A stretch of DNA of 64,000 nucleotides from Adiantum capillus-veneris (Eukaryota; Streptophyta; Polypodiopsida; Polypodiales; Pteridaceae). The notes beneath the pieces were generated by a model. That model saw only the letters and a list, made by a program, of their open reading frames with translations. It was not told where the DNA came from and searched no databases. This document shows, one piece after another, positions 32,586-41,994 of this stretch; position 1 is the stretch's first letter, and the number at the start of each line of letters is the position of its first letter. The DNA is taken from the NCBI GenBank assembly GCA_014529385.2, contig CM043969.1, positions 26,925,946-26,989,945 of the forward strand, in the 5' to 3' direction. Position numbers and translations under genes: made by a program.

Positions 32586-32984
32586 TACGGTTTCAAAACA
32601 GCCCTGCACAGTCTGCTGGACAACAAGTAAATATTGCTCTCCCGCGATCAATTTCACTTCCATCGCGAAGCCCCTTGCTTCCGGGGTCGAAAAGGTCACC
32701 AAAACAGCCAAAACAGGTGATTTACGGGTTATAACAGGTCAAAACAGCAATACGTAGGTGTACCAAAGTTGTGGGATCACATGTATTGATGTTTGTAGCG
32801 ACAAATTGAGTGAAAAGCTGAGTACAGGTGACTGAAATTGCACATTTCAGCTGAAATTTCAGATTTGGACAGTTTCATGTAAAGAAATTGTGGCTATTGT
32901 ATGCAAAATCTTGTTGTTGCTCCTATTTGCTGAAATTTTCAGCCTATTGCATCTCTCTTGTATACACACTTGTGGTTGAATTAA
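32586..32984 (+). other. Copia leader
   Basis: Untranslated sequence from the primer site to the gag ATG at 32985. Repeats of AAAACAG-type words near 32698-32745; no gene. Confidence 0.6.
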
Positions 32985-33815
32985 GATGGCTTCTTCCTCT
33001 TCCGCATCGGCCACTAAAAGTTTGATGGAAATCAAACGGTTCGATGGTCAAAGCTTCGATCTTTGGCAAGAACGCATGCAAGGTATCCTTTTTTTAAAGG
33101 ATTGTGAAGATGCATTGGAAGAGAATAAGCCGCAAGGTTTCTGACGAAGAGTGGGCCAGGTTGAACAAGAAAGCTATGGCCCTACATAAAAAATGCTATC
33201 AATGATGACATTTTGACGGACATCATGCGTTTGGACTCTACTTATGCAATATGGAAAAAGCTAAAGTCCAATTATAAAAACACAACGCCTGTGAACCAAG
33301 TGCATTTGATGCGAAAGTTGGTACAATATGCAGCTTGATGACTCGAAGTCAGCTTCTGAGCATTTGAGTGCTTTTATAGGTGTGTTGAGTCAGTTGCAGG
33401 ACAGTGGGCTTCAACAATTCGATGATAAGCTGAAAGCTATTTTCTTGCTTATGACATTGTCAGATTCTTGGGAAACTTTGGTTGTCTCCTTGAGCAACAG
33501 TCCCACCCTCACCTATGACGGTGTGAGAGAGTCTATTCTCAATGAAGAGATTAGACGCAAGTCTAGTGGGGAAGGTGACAGTTCTGTCTACAATGCAAGA
33601 GGTAGAAATCAAAAGTGTGATGCGGACAACAAGACTCAAAATAGAAGTAAGAGCAAGACAAAAGATAAGAATGTCACTTGTTATCAATGTGGCAGAAAGG
33701 GTCAATAGAAACCCGATTGCAGGTATTTCAAGAAAGAGCATGAAAGGAAGAAGGAAACGCAAGATAAGAAGAAGAGAGATGAGAAAAAAGGAGAAAAAAG
33801 AAGAGAGATTTCTCT
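32985..33815 (+). pseudogene. gag: Copia gag remnant with zinc knuckle
   Basis: Start ATG at 32985 (MASSSSASATKSLMEIKRFD), typical of copia gag, with FDGQSFDLWQERM. Frameshifts fall near 33143 and 33195, then the capsid continues (DDSKSASEHLSAFIGVLSQL, 33331). A Ser/Lys-rich linker leads to CYQCGRKGQ-stop-KPDC: the zinc knuckle has Gln for His and a TAG at 33706. The product would package element RNA. Not functional. Confidence 0.87.
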
Positions 33816-33844
33816 AGGGATGCTGAGAATGCAAATATATGCTC

Positions 33845-35900
33845 TAGTGTGGTCATTGAGGAGTTGTCAGACGTTGAGGAAATTTTGGTTGCGGCTTCAT
33901 ACCCTTCAGATTTGGTGATAGCTAATGTAGAAGACATGCTTATCTCGAAGAAAGATGTCATTGATGCATTGCTTAGTGCTAATGATGGCCTATCCCAGTC
34001 ATGGATAGTAGATTTTGGTGCTTCATTCCATGTGACTCCATCTTTGAAGTGTTTTGCTACATATGCTGCAAGCAAAATTATGGCAAGGTGTACCTTGTGT
34101 TGAATGATGTCAGGTTTGTACAAGGCATTAAGAAAAGTTTGCTATCTGTTGGCCAGTTAGATGCACATAGTTATACTACCATCTTTGTTGGGGGTTCATG
34201 GAAGTTGCTTAAGGCTCTATGCTTGTTGCAAAAGGGTTTAAACGAGGTACTTTGTACTATCTTCGATGCAAAGGTTTGCCTGGCAAGTTCCTTGCTATTG
34301 CTGAAGTTGCTTCACACACGGAATTGTGGCATAAGAGACTTGGCCATATGAGCCAAAAGGGTATTGATGTTCTTTCCTCTCTAAAGAGGATTGATGTAAA
34401 AGGCAAAAACTTGGATTTTTGTAACAATTGTCTTTATGGAAAGCAAAAGAAATATTCTTATTACTCTGGTGTCTCTCGCAAAGCTAATTCTCTTGACCTT
34501 ATTCACTCCGATGTATGCACTATGCCTGTTAAGTCTTTTGGTGGTGCATTGTATTTTGTTACATTCATTGATGACTGTACTAGGAAAGGATGGGTGCATT
34601 TGTTAAAAAGTAAGAGTGAGACTTTTAATGCTTTTAAGAAGTTTCATGCTTTTGTCACTACTCAAAAGAGTGCTAAGATTATATGTCTCAGATCTGATAA
34701 TGGAGGAGAGTATGATGTATCTGCTGAATTTCATGTGACTCCATCTTTGGAGTGTTTTGCTACATATGCTGCAAGCAATTATGGCAAGGTGTACCTTGGT
34801 GATAATTTTGCTTGCAATATTGAGGGAATGGGTACTATATGTTTGGCTCTTAACAATGGTCAAGAGCTTGTGTTGAATGATGTCAGGTTTGTACCAGGCA
34901 TTAAGAAAAGTTTGCTATCTGTTGGCCAGTTAGATGCACATAGTTATACTACCATCTTTATTGGGGGTTCATGGAAGTTGCTTAAGGCTCTATGCTTGTT
35001 GCAAAAGGGTTTAAACGAGGTACTTTGTACTATCTTCGATGCAAAGGTTTGCCTGGCAAGTTCCTTGCTATTGCTGAAGTTGCTTCACACACGGAATTGT
35101 GGCATAAAAGACTTGGCCATATGAGCCAAAAGGGTATTGATGTTCTTTCCTCTCTAAAGAGGATTGATGTAAAAGGCAAAGACTGCCAATTGTCTTTATG
35201 GAAAGCAAAAGAAATCTTCTTACTACTCTGGTGTCTCTCGCAAAGCTAATCCTCTTGATCTTATTCACTCCGATGTATGCACTATTCCTGTTAAGTCTTT
35301 TGGTGGTGCATTGTATTTTGTTACATTCATTGATGATTGTACTAGGAAAGGATGGGTGCATTTGTTGAAAAGTAAGAGTGAGACTTTTAATGCTTTTAAG
35401 AAGTTTCATGCTTTTGTCACTACTCAAAAGAGTGCTAAGATTAAATGTCTCAGATCTGATAATGGAGGAGAGTATGTATCTGCTGAATTTCAACATTTTT
35501 GTGATGAAAATGGGATTAAAAGGGAGTTGACAGCCCCTTATAATCCGTCTTCTAATGGTGTGGCTGAGAGGTATAATCGTACTTTATGCGAGAGAGTGCG
35601 TTGCATTTTGTCCACCACCTAATCTTTCCCAAGAGTTTTGGGGGGAGGCATTGAAAACTACCGTTCATATTTGCAATCGCTCTTCTAATAGTACGTTGAA
35701 AAATGACATTCCAGAGGAGGTTTAGTCTGGCAAACATGCCTCTTATGATCATTTGAACGTATTTGGCTGCGAAGCTTTTGTTCATATACACAATGACTTG
35801 AGAACAAAGCTTGATATGAAGTCCATGAAGGGAGTCTTCCTAGGTTATGGGAAGAAGGTGAGATGGGCTATAGAGTGTGGTTACCACAGTTTAGAAAGGT
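33845..35900 (+). pseudogene. pol: Copia protease and integrase, with internal tandem duplication
   Basis: Protease reads SWIVDFGASFHVTPS, with Phe where D-S-G is expected. Then a GAG pre-integrase segment (ELWHKRLGHMSQKGIDVLSS, H..H) and integrase core FIDDCTRKGW, RSDNGGEY and NGVAERYNRT, the D, D, E residues, all visible near 34570-35580. A block of about 700 bp is present twice (34025-34727 and 34728-35486), so protease tail and integrase start recur. The first copy also lacks about 85 bp. Later parts (VFGCEAFVHIH, VFLGYG, 35757-35850) carry a TAG at 35723 where copia proteins usually have Trp. Confidence 0.88.
34025..35486 (+). repeat. Roughly 700 bp tandem duplication in copia pol
   Basis: Unit 2 starts at TTTCATGTGACTCCATCTTT (34728), fused to integrase codons for NGGEYDVSAE. 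Both units share long identical stretches, including AGTTGCTTAAGGCTCTATGC. The near identity suggests duplication late in the element's history. Confidence 0.9.
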
Positions 35901-36777
35901 AATACGCAGCCGAGATGTAGTGTTAGAATGTTACAAATCTGATGCTCACAAGAAAACAGTCAGATTTCAGCCTGCCGTGCCACCCATTGATGTTGAAAAA
36001 GAGCCTCATGATGTATTACCGCAAGCTGAAATTGATAATCAGCCGGTTAACCTTGAGCCAGAAGAGGTAGGACATGATTTTGATGCTCCTAATGAGGATG
36101 GACAGCCACCTGAATTGGCTGAAAATGATTTTCAACAGCATGATAGAGCTGAAAATGAGTTGCCTTATGATGTAGAACCGTTGCCTGAGAATGTAGATCA
36201 TTAGGTACGCAGGTAAACTCGTTTGAGAAGGCAACCGCAGAGATATCTTTGTATCATGTAATGTTGACACATGAGGGTGAACATCTTACTTATTAAGAAG
36301 CCAAATCATGTGAATCAAGCAGTAAGTGGGAGCTTGCAATGCAAGAGGAAATGAAATCCTTGTATGCAAATGATACTTGGGATCTCGTGCCATTGCCCAA
36401 AGGAAAAAAGGCTCTTCCTAACAAATGGGTGTACAAGATTAAACTTGTGGATGAAAAACGTAAGTACAAGGCAAGATTGGATGCAAAGGATATGCACAGA
36501 AAGAAGGAATTGATTTTCAAGAAATCTTTTCCCCTGTTGTTAAGCTTACAACTTTACGTGTCCTTTTTGCTCTCGTTGCGGTGCTTGATTTGGAATTGAA
36601 TCAAATGGATGTAAAGATAACGTTTTTACATGGTGACATTGAAGAGGACATATATATGAAACAACCTGAAGGTTTTGTAGTTCCTACACGTGAGGAACTT
36701 GTATGCAAACTAAAAAGGGCTCTGTATGGTTTGAAACAATCATCACGACAGTGGTATAAGAAGTTTGACACTTTTAT
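35863..36777 (+). pseudogene. pol: Copia linker and first half of RT
   Basis: An acidic linker (35863-36204) is followed by broken frames, then RT: MQEEMKSLYANDTWDLVPLP and KALPNKWVYKIKL (about 36410), QMDVKITFLHGDIEEDIYM (about 36605, first catalytic Asp in MDVK), QPEGF and LKRALYGLKQSSRQWY (about 36715-36755). It stops at KKFDTFIL, where Element C begins at 36778. Frameshifts near 36490 and 36590. Confidence 0.88.
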
Positions 36778-37421
36778 TCTCACAATGCGGGCACCGCGTG
36801 CCAATAGAAAAGAACAGACTGAAACAAACTTTTAGCACTTCAATAACAACTGAATTGAGAGAGAGAGACGACACGCGACACGGAGTGGCGAAATTCCACC
36901 CCAGAGAGTATTGGCCCTAAACCTTGGCGTCCCTTTTGGTATTTCTTTATATTGCATCATCAAAGTATAAGCCGGTACTCCAGACTCTGCACCTTCTCCA
37001 GGAAGCATGCCAAAGAATGAGCCCTAGCCTCGTATTTAAAGGCCCTTGGCCTAAAAAGCAATTACAATAAAAAGCCTTCAAACATAAAAGCATCTGGTCC
37101 AAAAGCAAAGCCAAAAAGCTGCCAACGTAAATCACGAAAATCCGTAAAGCCTGCCACATCATCAGCCAGTGCAATTTTCGGAAATTTGTCGGGTTAGGGT
37201 TAGGGTTAGGGTTTCTACAGTTTTAGGGTTTATAGCAACAGAATTAGGGTTTGCAGGTTTTAGGGTTAGCGTTTCCTGAATTAGGGTTTCAGGCAAAAAT
37301 TAGGGTTAGGGTTTTTGCTCTCGGACAGCCACGTCATCACTTTGTGACAGTTTAGGCCCTTTGGCCACATCTGTAAGTTGACTCCATTCTTTAGGCTTTG
37401 ATACGTCAGCAGTTTGTTACA
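36778..37421 (-). repeat. Element C 3' LTR (644 bp) with telo-box cluster
   Basis: Ends TCTCACAA (TGTCACAA in the other copy) and TTTGTTACA. The shared box lies at 36890-36950. TTTAAATACGAGG on the minus strand (about 37035) is a likely TATA. Between 37194 and 37320 the plus strand is packed with TTAGGG/TTTAGGG, i.e. AAACCCTAA telo-boxes in the sense strand of U3. Confidence 0.92.
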
Positions 37422-37459
37422 TTTCCCCTTCTTGAAAGAGAGTAATCGTCCGCGATTAC
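37422..37459 (-). promoter_or_regulatory. PPT with perfect hairpin (Element C)
   Basis: Minus strand: GTAATCG/CGATTAC, a perfect 7 bp stem with a 4-base CGGA loop (37442-37459), then CTCTCTTTCAAGAAGGGGAAA up to the LTR. Confidence 0.8.
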
Positions 37460-38952
37460 AGCATATCTACAAAACAACTCAAGTTAGCTCAAAAATTTTC
37501 GACCGAGGGACAATCAGTTTGCTCTTTTGATCAAGAAGTTAGCTTCTCCTTTCTGCTCTTTTGATCGAGGAGTTAGCTTCTCCTTTCGGCTGTTTTGATC
37601 AAGGAGTTAGCTTCTCCTTTCGTCCAGATCGAAACTCTTGATATTCAGGCGTAGTAAAATTAGCCATCACACCCAGACCGTACTGATCTTCCACAGGTGT
37701 CTTGATGCACTAATATTACATACCCAGGCAATCTCATCCAATTAGGAATATTCAGTGGTTGGCACATCACAATGCAACACAAACGCTCACATATGCATGT
37801 TACAAGACATAGAAACATAAAGCCGCCGATGAACACTCCTCCCGCATAACCTAACAAGGTCCGGGCCGGGAGATATTCAACGACTCCCTCATCACTCCTC
37901 CCGCATAACCTAAAAAGGTCCGGGCCGGGAGATATAGAGGCCTTTTATAACCAAATGCCCCCCAGACCGCAGCCTGCGTCGTTTGGAGGTGTTGAGAGTA
38001 ACCACTGCTCAGACTTATTAATACTCCTCCCGCATAACCATCCAGGTCCGGGCCGGGAGTCACAACAACAATTATTTTACAAGCCTACAACCAAACGCTC
38101 CCCAGGCATCGGCATGTGTCGTTTGGAGGTTTTTAAACATACAACGAAACGCTCCCCAAGCATCGGCCTGCGTCGTTCCGAGATTCAAACAATACCAAAA
38201 CAGTATTTCTTACTTCTCCACCCGGGAGTAAAATCACCAATCATTGAAACAAGTATCAAACAATTCAAATCGGCACCAAAACAGTTTCAAAACAGATACC
38301 AACCATTTCAAACAAATTCCAAACAGGACCACCAAACAAGATCAAACAGAACTCAAACTTAAAAAGCAATTTCGACATTAGTTGAGCTCAAAAAGTCGAC
38401 TGACTTTCCATCCTTAAACCTGCACAAAAATTAGGGTTAGGTTCATTCCATAAGGTCGTAGCCGAGCACAGCATGGTCCATTAGCTCTTGGACAGACAGT
38501 GTTTCTTTGGCGGCGATGATAGTCCCAAGAGATAGCAATCACACCGAACCTCCAAGGTTATCAACTTGAGAAGAGACATCTACTAAGAGATGTCGAGAAA
38601 TTTCAAGATATAATCTGCTAGGGTTTCCATGCCAAGCCTTTCAGGATACCCCACTCTGCCAGAAGTTGCACTCCGATGGAAGATGTCATAAACCATATAA
38701 CTTTAGGCAAAAATTTTCTTGAAAGCTTGCCAAGTACTTGGAGTATCCTGCTTGGTAGCTGTAGACATCAACATCTGCATGGCACTGCTTTTGAGAAAAA
38801 CAGCGACTTGAAACAAATCTGGATCCTTCTCTTGCAAGTGATCTTAATTTGCTTATGCCATGTAAGAGATGAGCGGTGAAGACGGCAGCGCGTCCGATGC
38901 GCGATGAAGTAAGGGTGGGAGTGGCTAATAGGTCCGGCTAATAGGTGCTGCT
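37460..38952. other. Element C interior: arrays of hairpin-forming repeats
   Basis: No coding. Three roughly 42 bp tandem units of GATCAAGGAGTTAGCTTCTC lie at 37535-37622. Three CTCCCGCATAACC...GGTCCGGGCCGGGAG units lie near 37836, 37893 and 38024, each able to pair CTCCC with GGGAG. Three CCAAACG(C)...CGTTTGG-type units (37950-37995, 38091-38136, 38141-38184) alternate with them. An AAACA-rich part follows (38230-38350). The leader block GATGCGCGATGAAGTAAGG (about 38908) is shared with Element B. Confidence 0.8.
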
Positions 38953-39377
38953 TGTCACAAGACGGGCACCACGTGCCAATAGAAAAGAACAGATTGAACA
39001 AACTTTTAGCACTTCAATAACAACTAAACTGAGAGAGAGCGAGACAACACGTGACACGGAGTGGCGAAATTCCACCCCAGAGAGTATTGGCCCCAAACCT
39101 TGGCGCCCCTTTCGGTATATCTTTATATTTCATCATCAAAGTAGGGTTAGGGTTTTTGCAGTTTTAGGGTTTCTGGCAGCAGAATTAAGGTTTGCACGTT
39201 TTAGGGTTAGGTTTTTCAGAATTAGGGTTTCAACAGTTAAGGTTTCTGGCAGAAATTAGGGTTAGGGTTTCTGCTCTCGGGCAGCCACGTCATCACTTTG
39301 TGACAGTTTAGGCCCCTCGGCCACATCTGTAAGTTGGCTCCATTCTTTAGGCTTTGACACGTCAGCAGTTTGTTACA
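38953..39377 (-). repeat. Element C 5' LTR, internally deleted (425 bp)
   Basis: Matches 36778-37421 but lacks about 220 bp between the shared box region and the telo-box cluster, including the TATA-like site. Telo-box motifs remain at 39145-39275. Confidence 0.9.
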
Positions 39378-39382
39378 TTTAT

Positions 39383-40339
39383 GCTGTCTCAAGGCTTTAA
39401 ACGCGGCCATGCAAATCATTGTTTGTATACGAAAAGGGATGAAGATGGTAGTCCCATCATTCTTGTTCTCTATGTTGATGAAATGCTGCTTGCCGGGAAC
39501 ATTAGACTAGTCTTGATACTCTGAAAAGTACTTGACAGATTTAATATGGTTGATGCTAAGTCTCTTGGAGTACCTTTACTTCCATATACTAAGCTTAGCA
39601 AAGTAGATTGCCCAAAGGATGAGGTGGCATTGAAAGCAATGAAGGGAATCCTATATGCATCAGGTTGTGGTTCTCTTATGTATGCTATGGTTGCCACTCG
39701 TTCCGACATTGCTTATGCAGTGGGAGTTGTTAGTCGATACATGTCGAATCTTGGCAAAGCGCATTGGGAAGCTATCAAATGCATTTTGAGATATTTGAAA
39801 GGTACACAATCCAAGTGTATTTGTTATGGCAAAAGTGACTTAAAGTTGCAGGGATATTGTGATGCAGACATGGCAGGTGACATGGATACCAAGAAATCTA
39901 CCAGTGGATATGTATTTGTCATTGCTGGTGGTGCAGTCTCTTTGTGTTCTAGGTTGCAGAAAATTGTGGCATTGAGTACTACTGAGGCTGAATATATTTC
40001 AGCCACAGAGGCTTCAAAGGAGGCCATTTGGTTGGGCAGACTTGCAAAAGAACTTGGCATGCCTGCTCATACACTCGTGTTGGGTTGTGATAGCCAGAGT
40101 GCTGTCTATTTAGCCCAAAATTCCATGTTTCATGCACGTACCAAACACATAGATGTGCGGTACCACTTCATACGACAGGTATTGGAGGATAGTCTAGTCA
40201 CCTTGACTAAGATCCATACACAGGTTAACCTTGCAGATGTTCTCACCAAGAGTCTTGTTAAAGCTCAACATGAGCATTGCATACAGCTGGTGGGAGTTGG
40301 TTCACTTAAAGGCGTCATTTATGCCTTTAAGTGGGAGGT
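39383..40339 (+). pseudogene. pol: Copia second half: RT active site and RNase H
   Basis: Resumes exactly where the first half stopped (MLSQGFKRGHANHCLYTKRD). The RT active site reads LYVDEMLLAGN, with Glu for the last Asp of Y-V-D-D. A deletion then removes most of the RT thumb. From 39546 a long frame carries the connection (GSLMYAMVATRSDIAYAVGV, LRYLKGT) and RNase H with YCDADMAGD, STTEAEY and CDSQSAVYLAQN as metal-binding positions, ending LADVLTKSL. The RNase H portion is the best preserved part of the element. A purine-rich PPT (AAGTGGGAGGT) precedes the LTR. Confidence 0.92.
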
Positions 40340-40621
40340 TGTTGGGTTAAAGGCCTAAATAACCTCTTTTTGTACATTTTTATACTTTGTCCAGGTTCAA
40401 TGTGAACCTGAACACATTTTTTTAAAGTCACTTATAATAAAAGTGGAAAAACCCAAAACCAACTTATTGAGTTTTCCCAAAAAACGTGAGCTCTCTCTCT
40501 CTCTCTCCCTGCTTCGATCTCTAGCGCTAGCTCTCTGCTGCTCTGTGCCTTCTGCTTCTTGCCCCAATCCTGCACTACATCGCGACGCGCACCTGTCGGT
40601 ACCTTCTACTTCGCGCTTTCA
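40340..40621 (+). repeat. Copia 3' LTR (282 bp)
   Basis: Starts TGTTGGGTTAAAGG directly after the purine tract and ends GCGCTTTCA. Nearly identical to the 5' LTR apart from a short extra segment and small changes. Confidence 0.92.
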
Positions 40622-40626
40622 ACTTT

Positions 40627-40784
40627 TGACGAAGAGGCAAGTCTCTTGAGCAAAGGGTCGTGACCATCCAAGCGTAGGGGTTCTCCTTGGCATGGCACTT
40701 TGCGTATCTGCAACTAAGAGTAGATGTAATACTGTAACATAGTCACAATCATGACAAAGAGGAAGTCTGAAGGGGTCATGGGCA
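40627..40784 (-). repeat. Last piece of LTR E
   Basis: Continues the minisatellite, then reaches TAATACTGTAACA (about 40739), which on the minus strand is TGTTACAGTATTA, a plausible LTR start. No purine tract is clear beyond it, so the element boundary is tentative. Confidence 0.45.
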
Positions 40785-41640
40785 TCAGTGACGGATAGAT
40801 CGCGATAAGGCAAAGTGGGACTCTCTCCCTCCTACTATCAGCACCTGGCTATGCGTTGTGCTATACACAGCTCCAATCGCTCCGATCCAAGTCACATCAA
40901 AGCCCATCCGCAGCATGGCCCAGTCAACTCTGTCAAATGCTTTCTCAAAAACAGGGAGCAGCTCTGCCCGCATGCGAGCCAAGGCTGTGGCTTTGTCCAG
41001 GATACTCTGTTCCTTGCCAAAATCAATGTGAGTGTCATGTATAGAATCCCCAACAAGGGTTGTATCCTCAAAGTCAAGGCCTTCACCAAGATTTTGTAAA
41101 TTCTGTTAAGGATCGTGATAGGACACCACTGCCAAATATCATCCATCATTCCTTTCCCTCTAGGGATCAAGAAAATAAGACCCTCTGTAAAGCTCTGGGA
41201 CATAACTCCTGTGTCAAGTACATGCTGAAAGTCTAGACGTAGGCCCGATCCAAGCGAATCCCAGTAGTGAAGAAAGGACGTAGGAGAAAGGCTGTCCTCC
41301 CTCGTGCAGCTAGTGCGTGACAGGGCCCTCAATGCCTCCAAAACTCCACATCTCATAAGCGGAGTGCTAGCTTGGTCCACATGCTCTCTATCACCTTTTG
41401 CTACACGAGGCCAAACTGACTCTCTACAAGCATCCCGGTGCTCACACTGGTGACTGCGCATCCGTTGTCAAGACCTCTGTCTAAAAGTATGTAGCAACCT
41501 CCCGGATCTCCTCGCGCTCGACTGCCAAGGAGCCATATAGCAGACTCCAGCTCTCAAACGATGAGCCCCCGTGATCTCAGAGAGCTAACTGTCACTCTGT
41601 GCCCTACCTAGGTCCATTGCGAGGCCTGTTGATGGCGGGA
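40785..41640 (-). pseudogene. L1-type LINE RT fragment
   Basis: Minus strand: FLHYWDSLGSGLRLDFQHVL, FTEGLIFLIPRGKG, IWQWCPITILNRIYKILVKA (about 41110) and FEKAFDRVDWAML (about 40930). A relative of LINE-A and LINE-B, cut before the Y/F-A-D-D motif. Upstream to about 41640 only weak similarity remains. Confidence 0.83.
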
Positions 41641-41689
41641 AAAACAATAGCGTCTCTCCTCGGTTTCCCTGATCTCTTGCTTGGCTTGG

Positions 41690-41994
41690 CTCATTTGAGT
41701 CTCAACCCACCATTATCAGAACTGAGCACTTTGATCTTTATATCAAATTGATTATGGACTAGTGCCGAGTACACTGTGAAGAAGAAAAGAGAATCTGACT
41801 TTTGTTTAAGAATATAAAAATACGTATAGCGTGAGTAGTCTTCTATGAATGTCAAGAAGTATTTAGAACCCGCAACGAAAGACAAATATTTCCATAGGAC
41901 AACATAGATCTGAATGTATCAATTGCAAGGGTTTCTGGAGTGAGAGTAGTGAAACCTTTTCTGTTGAGCATCCATCAGTGCTACCAGATATGCC
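41690..41994 (-). pseudogene. Copia integrase fragment
   Basis: Minus strand: SLQKPLQLIHSDLCCPM (about 41915), then KYFLTFIEDYSRYTYFYIL and VLSSDNGG, the first two catalytic Asp positions of a copia integrase. About 300 bp only. The sequence differs from the copia element at 32316, so this is another family. Confidence 0.85.

Larger units (their letters stand above)
36778..39377 (-). mobile_element. Element C: coding-free LTR element (2600 bp) inside copia RT
   Basis: Perfect 5 bp duplication TTTAT at 36773-36777 and 39378-39382. LTRs are 36778-37421 and 38953-39377. On the minus strand it has hairpin and PPT (37422-37459) but no gag or pol frame, and the site next to the 5' LTR is not a standard PBS. 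It resembles the non-autonomous large-derivative class that depends on partner proteins. The leader segment and PPT hairpin it shares with Element B suggest B-like gypsy helpers. Confidence 0.93.
32316..40621 (+). mobile_element. Ty1/copia element, interrupted by Element C
   Basis: LTRs at 32316-32569 and 40340-40621 begin TGTTGGGTTAAAGG and end GCGCTTTCA. Flanks are GCTTT (32311-32315) and ACTTT (40622-40626), a probable 5 bp duplication with one mismatch. The internal order gag, protease, integrase, RT, RNase H is the copia order. The coding region is heavily damaged, partly duplicated, and split in RT by Element C. Confidence 0.93.

Noticed and set aside
37190-37325. True telomere or interstitial telomeric array
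   Set aside because: The TTAGGG words are irregularly spaced, occupy the same LTR position in three copies, and are bounded by LTR ends.
37836-38063. CRISPR-like array (repeats with spacers)
   Set aside because: Only three diverged units with unequal spacing inside an LTR element; no cas gene and a eukaryotic context.
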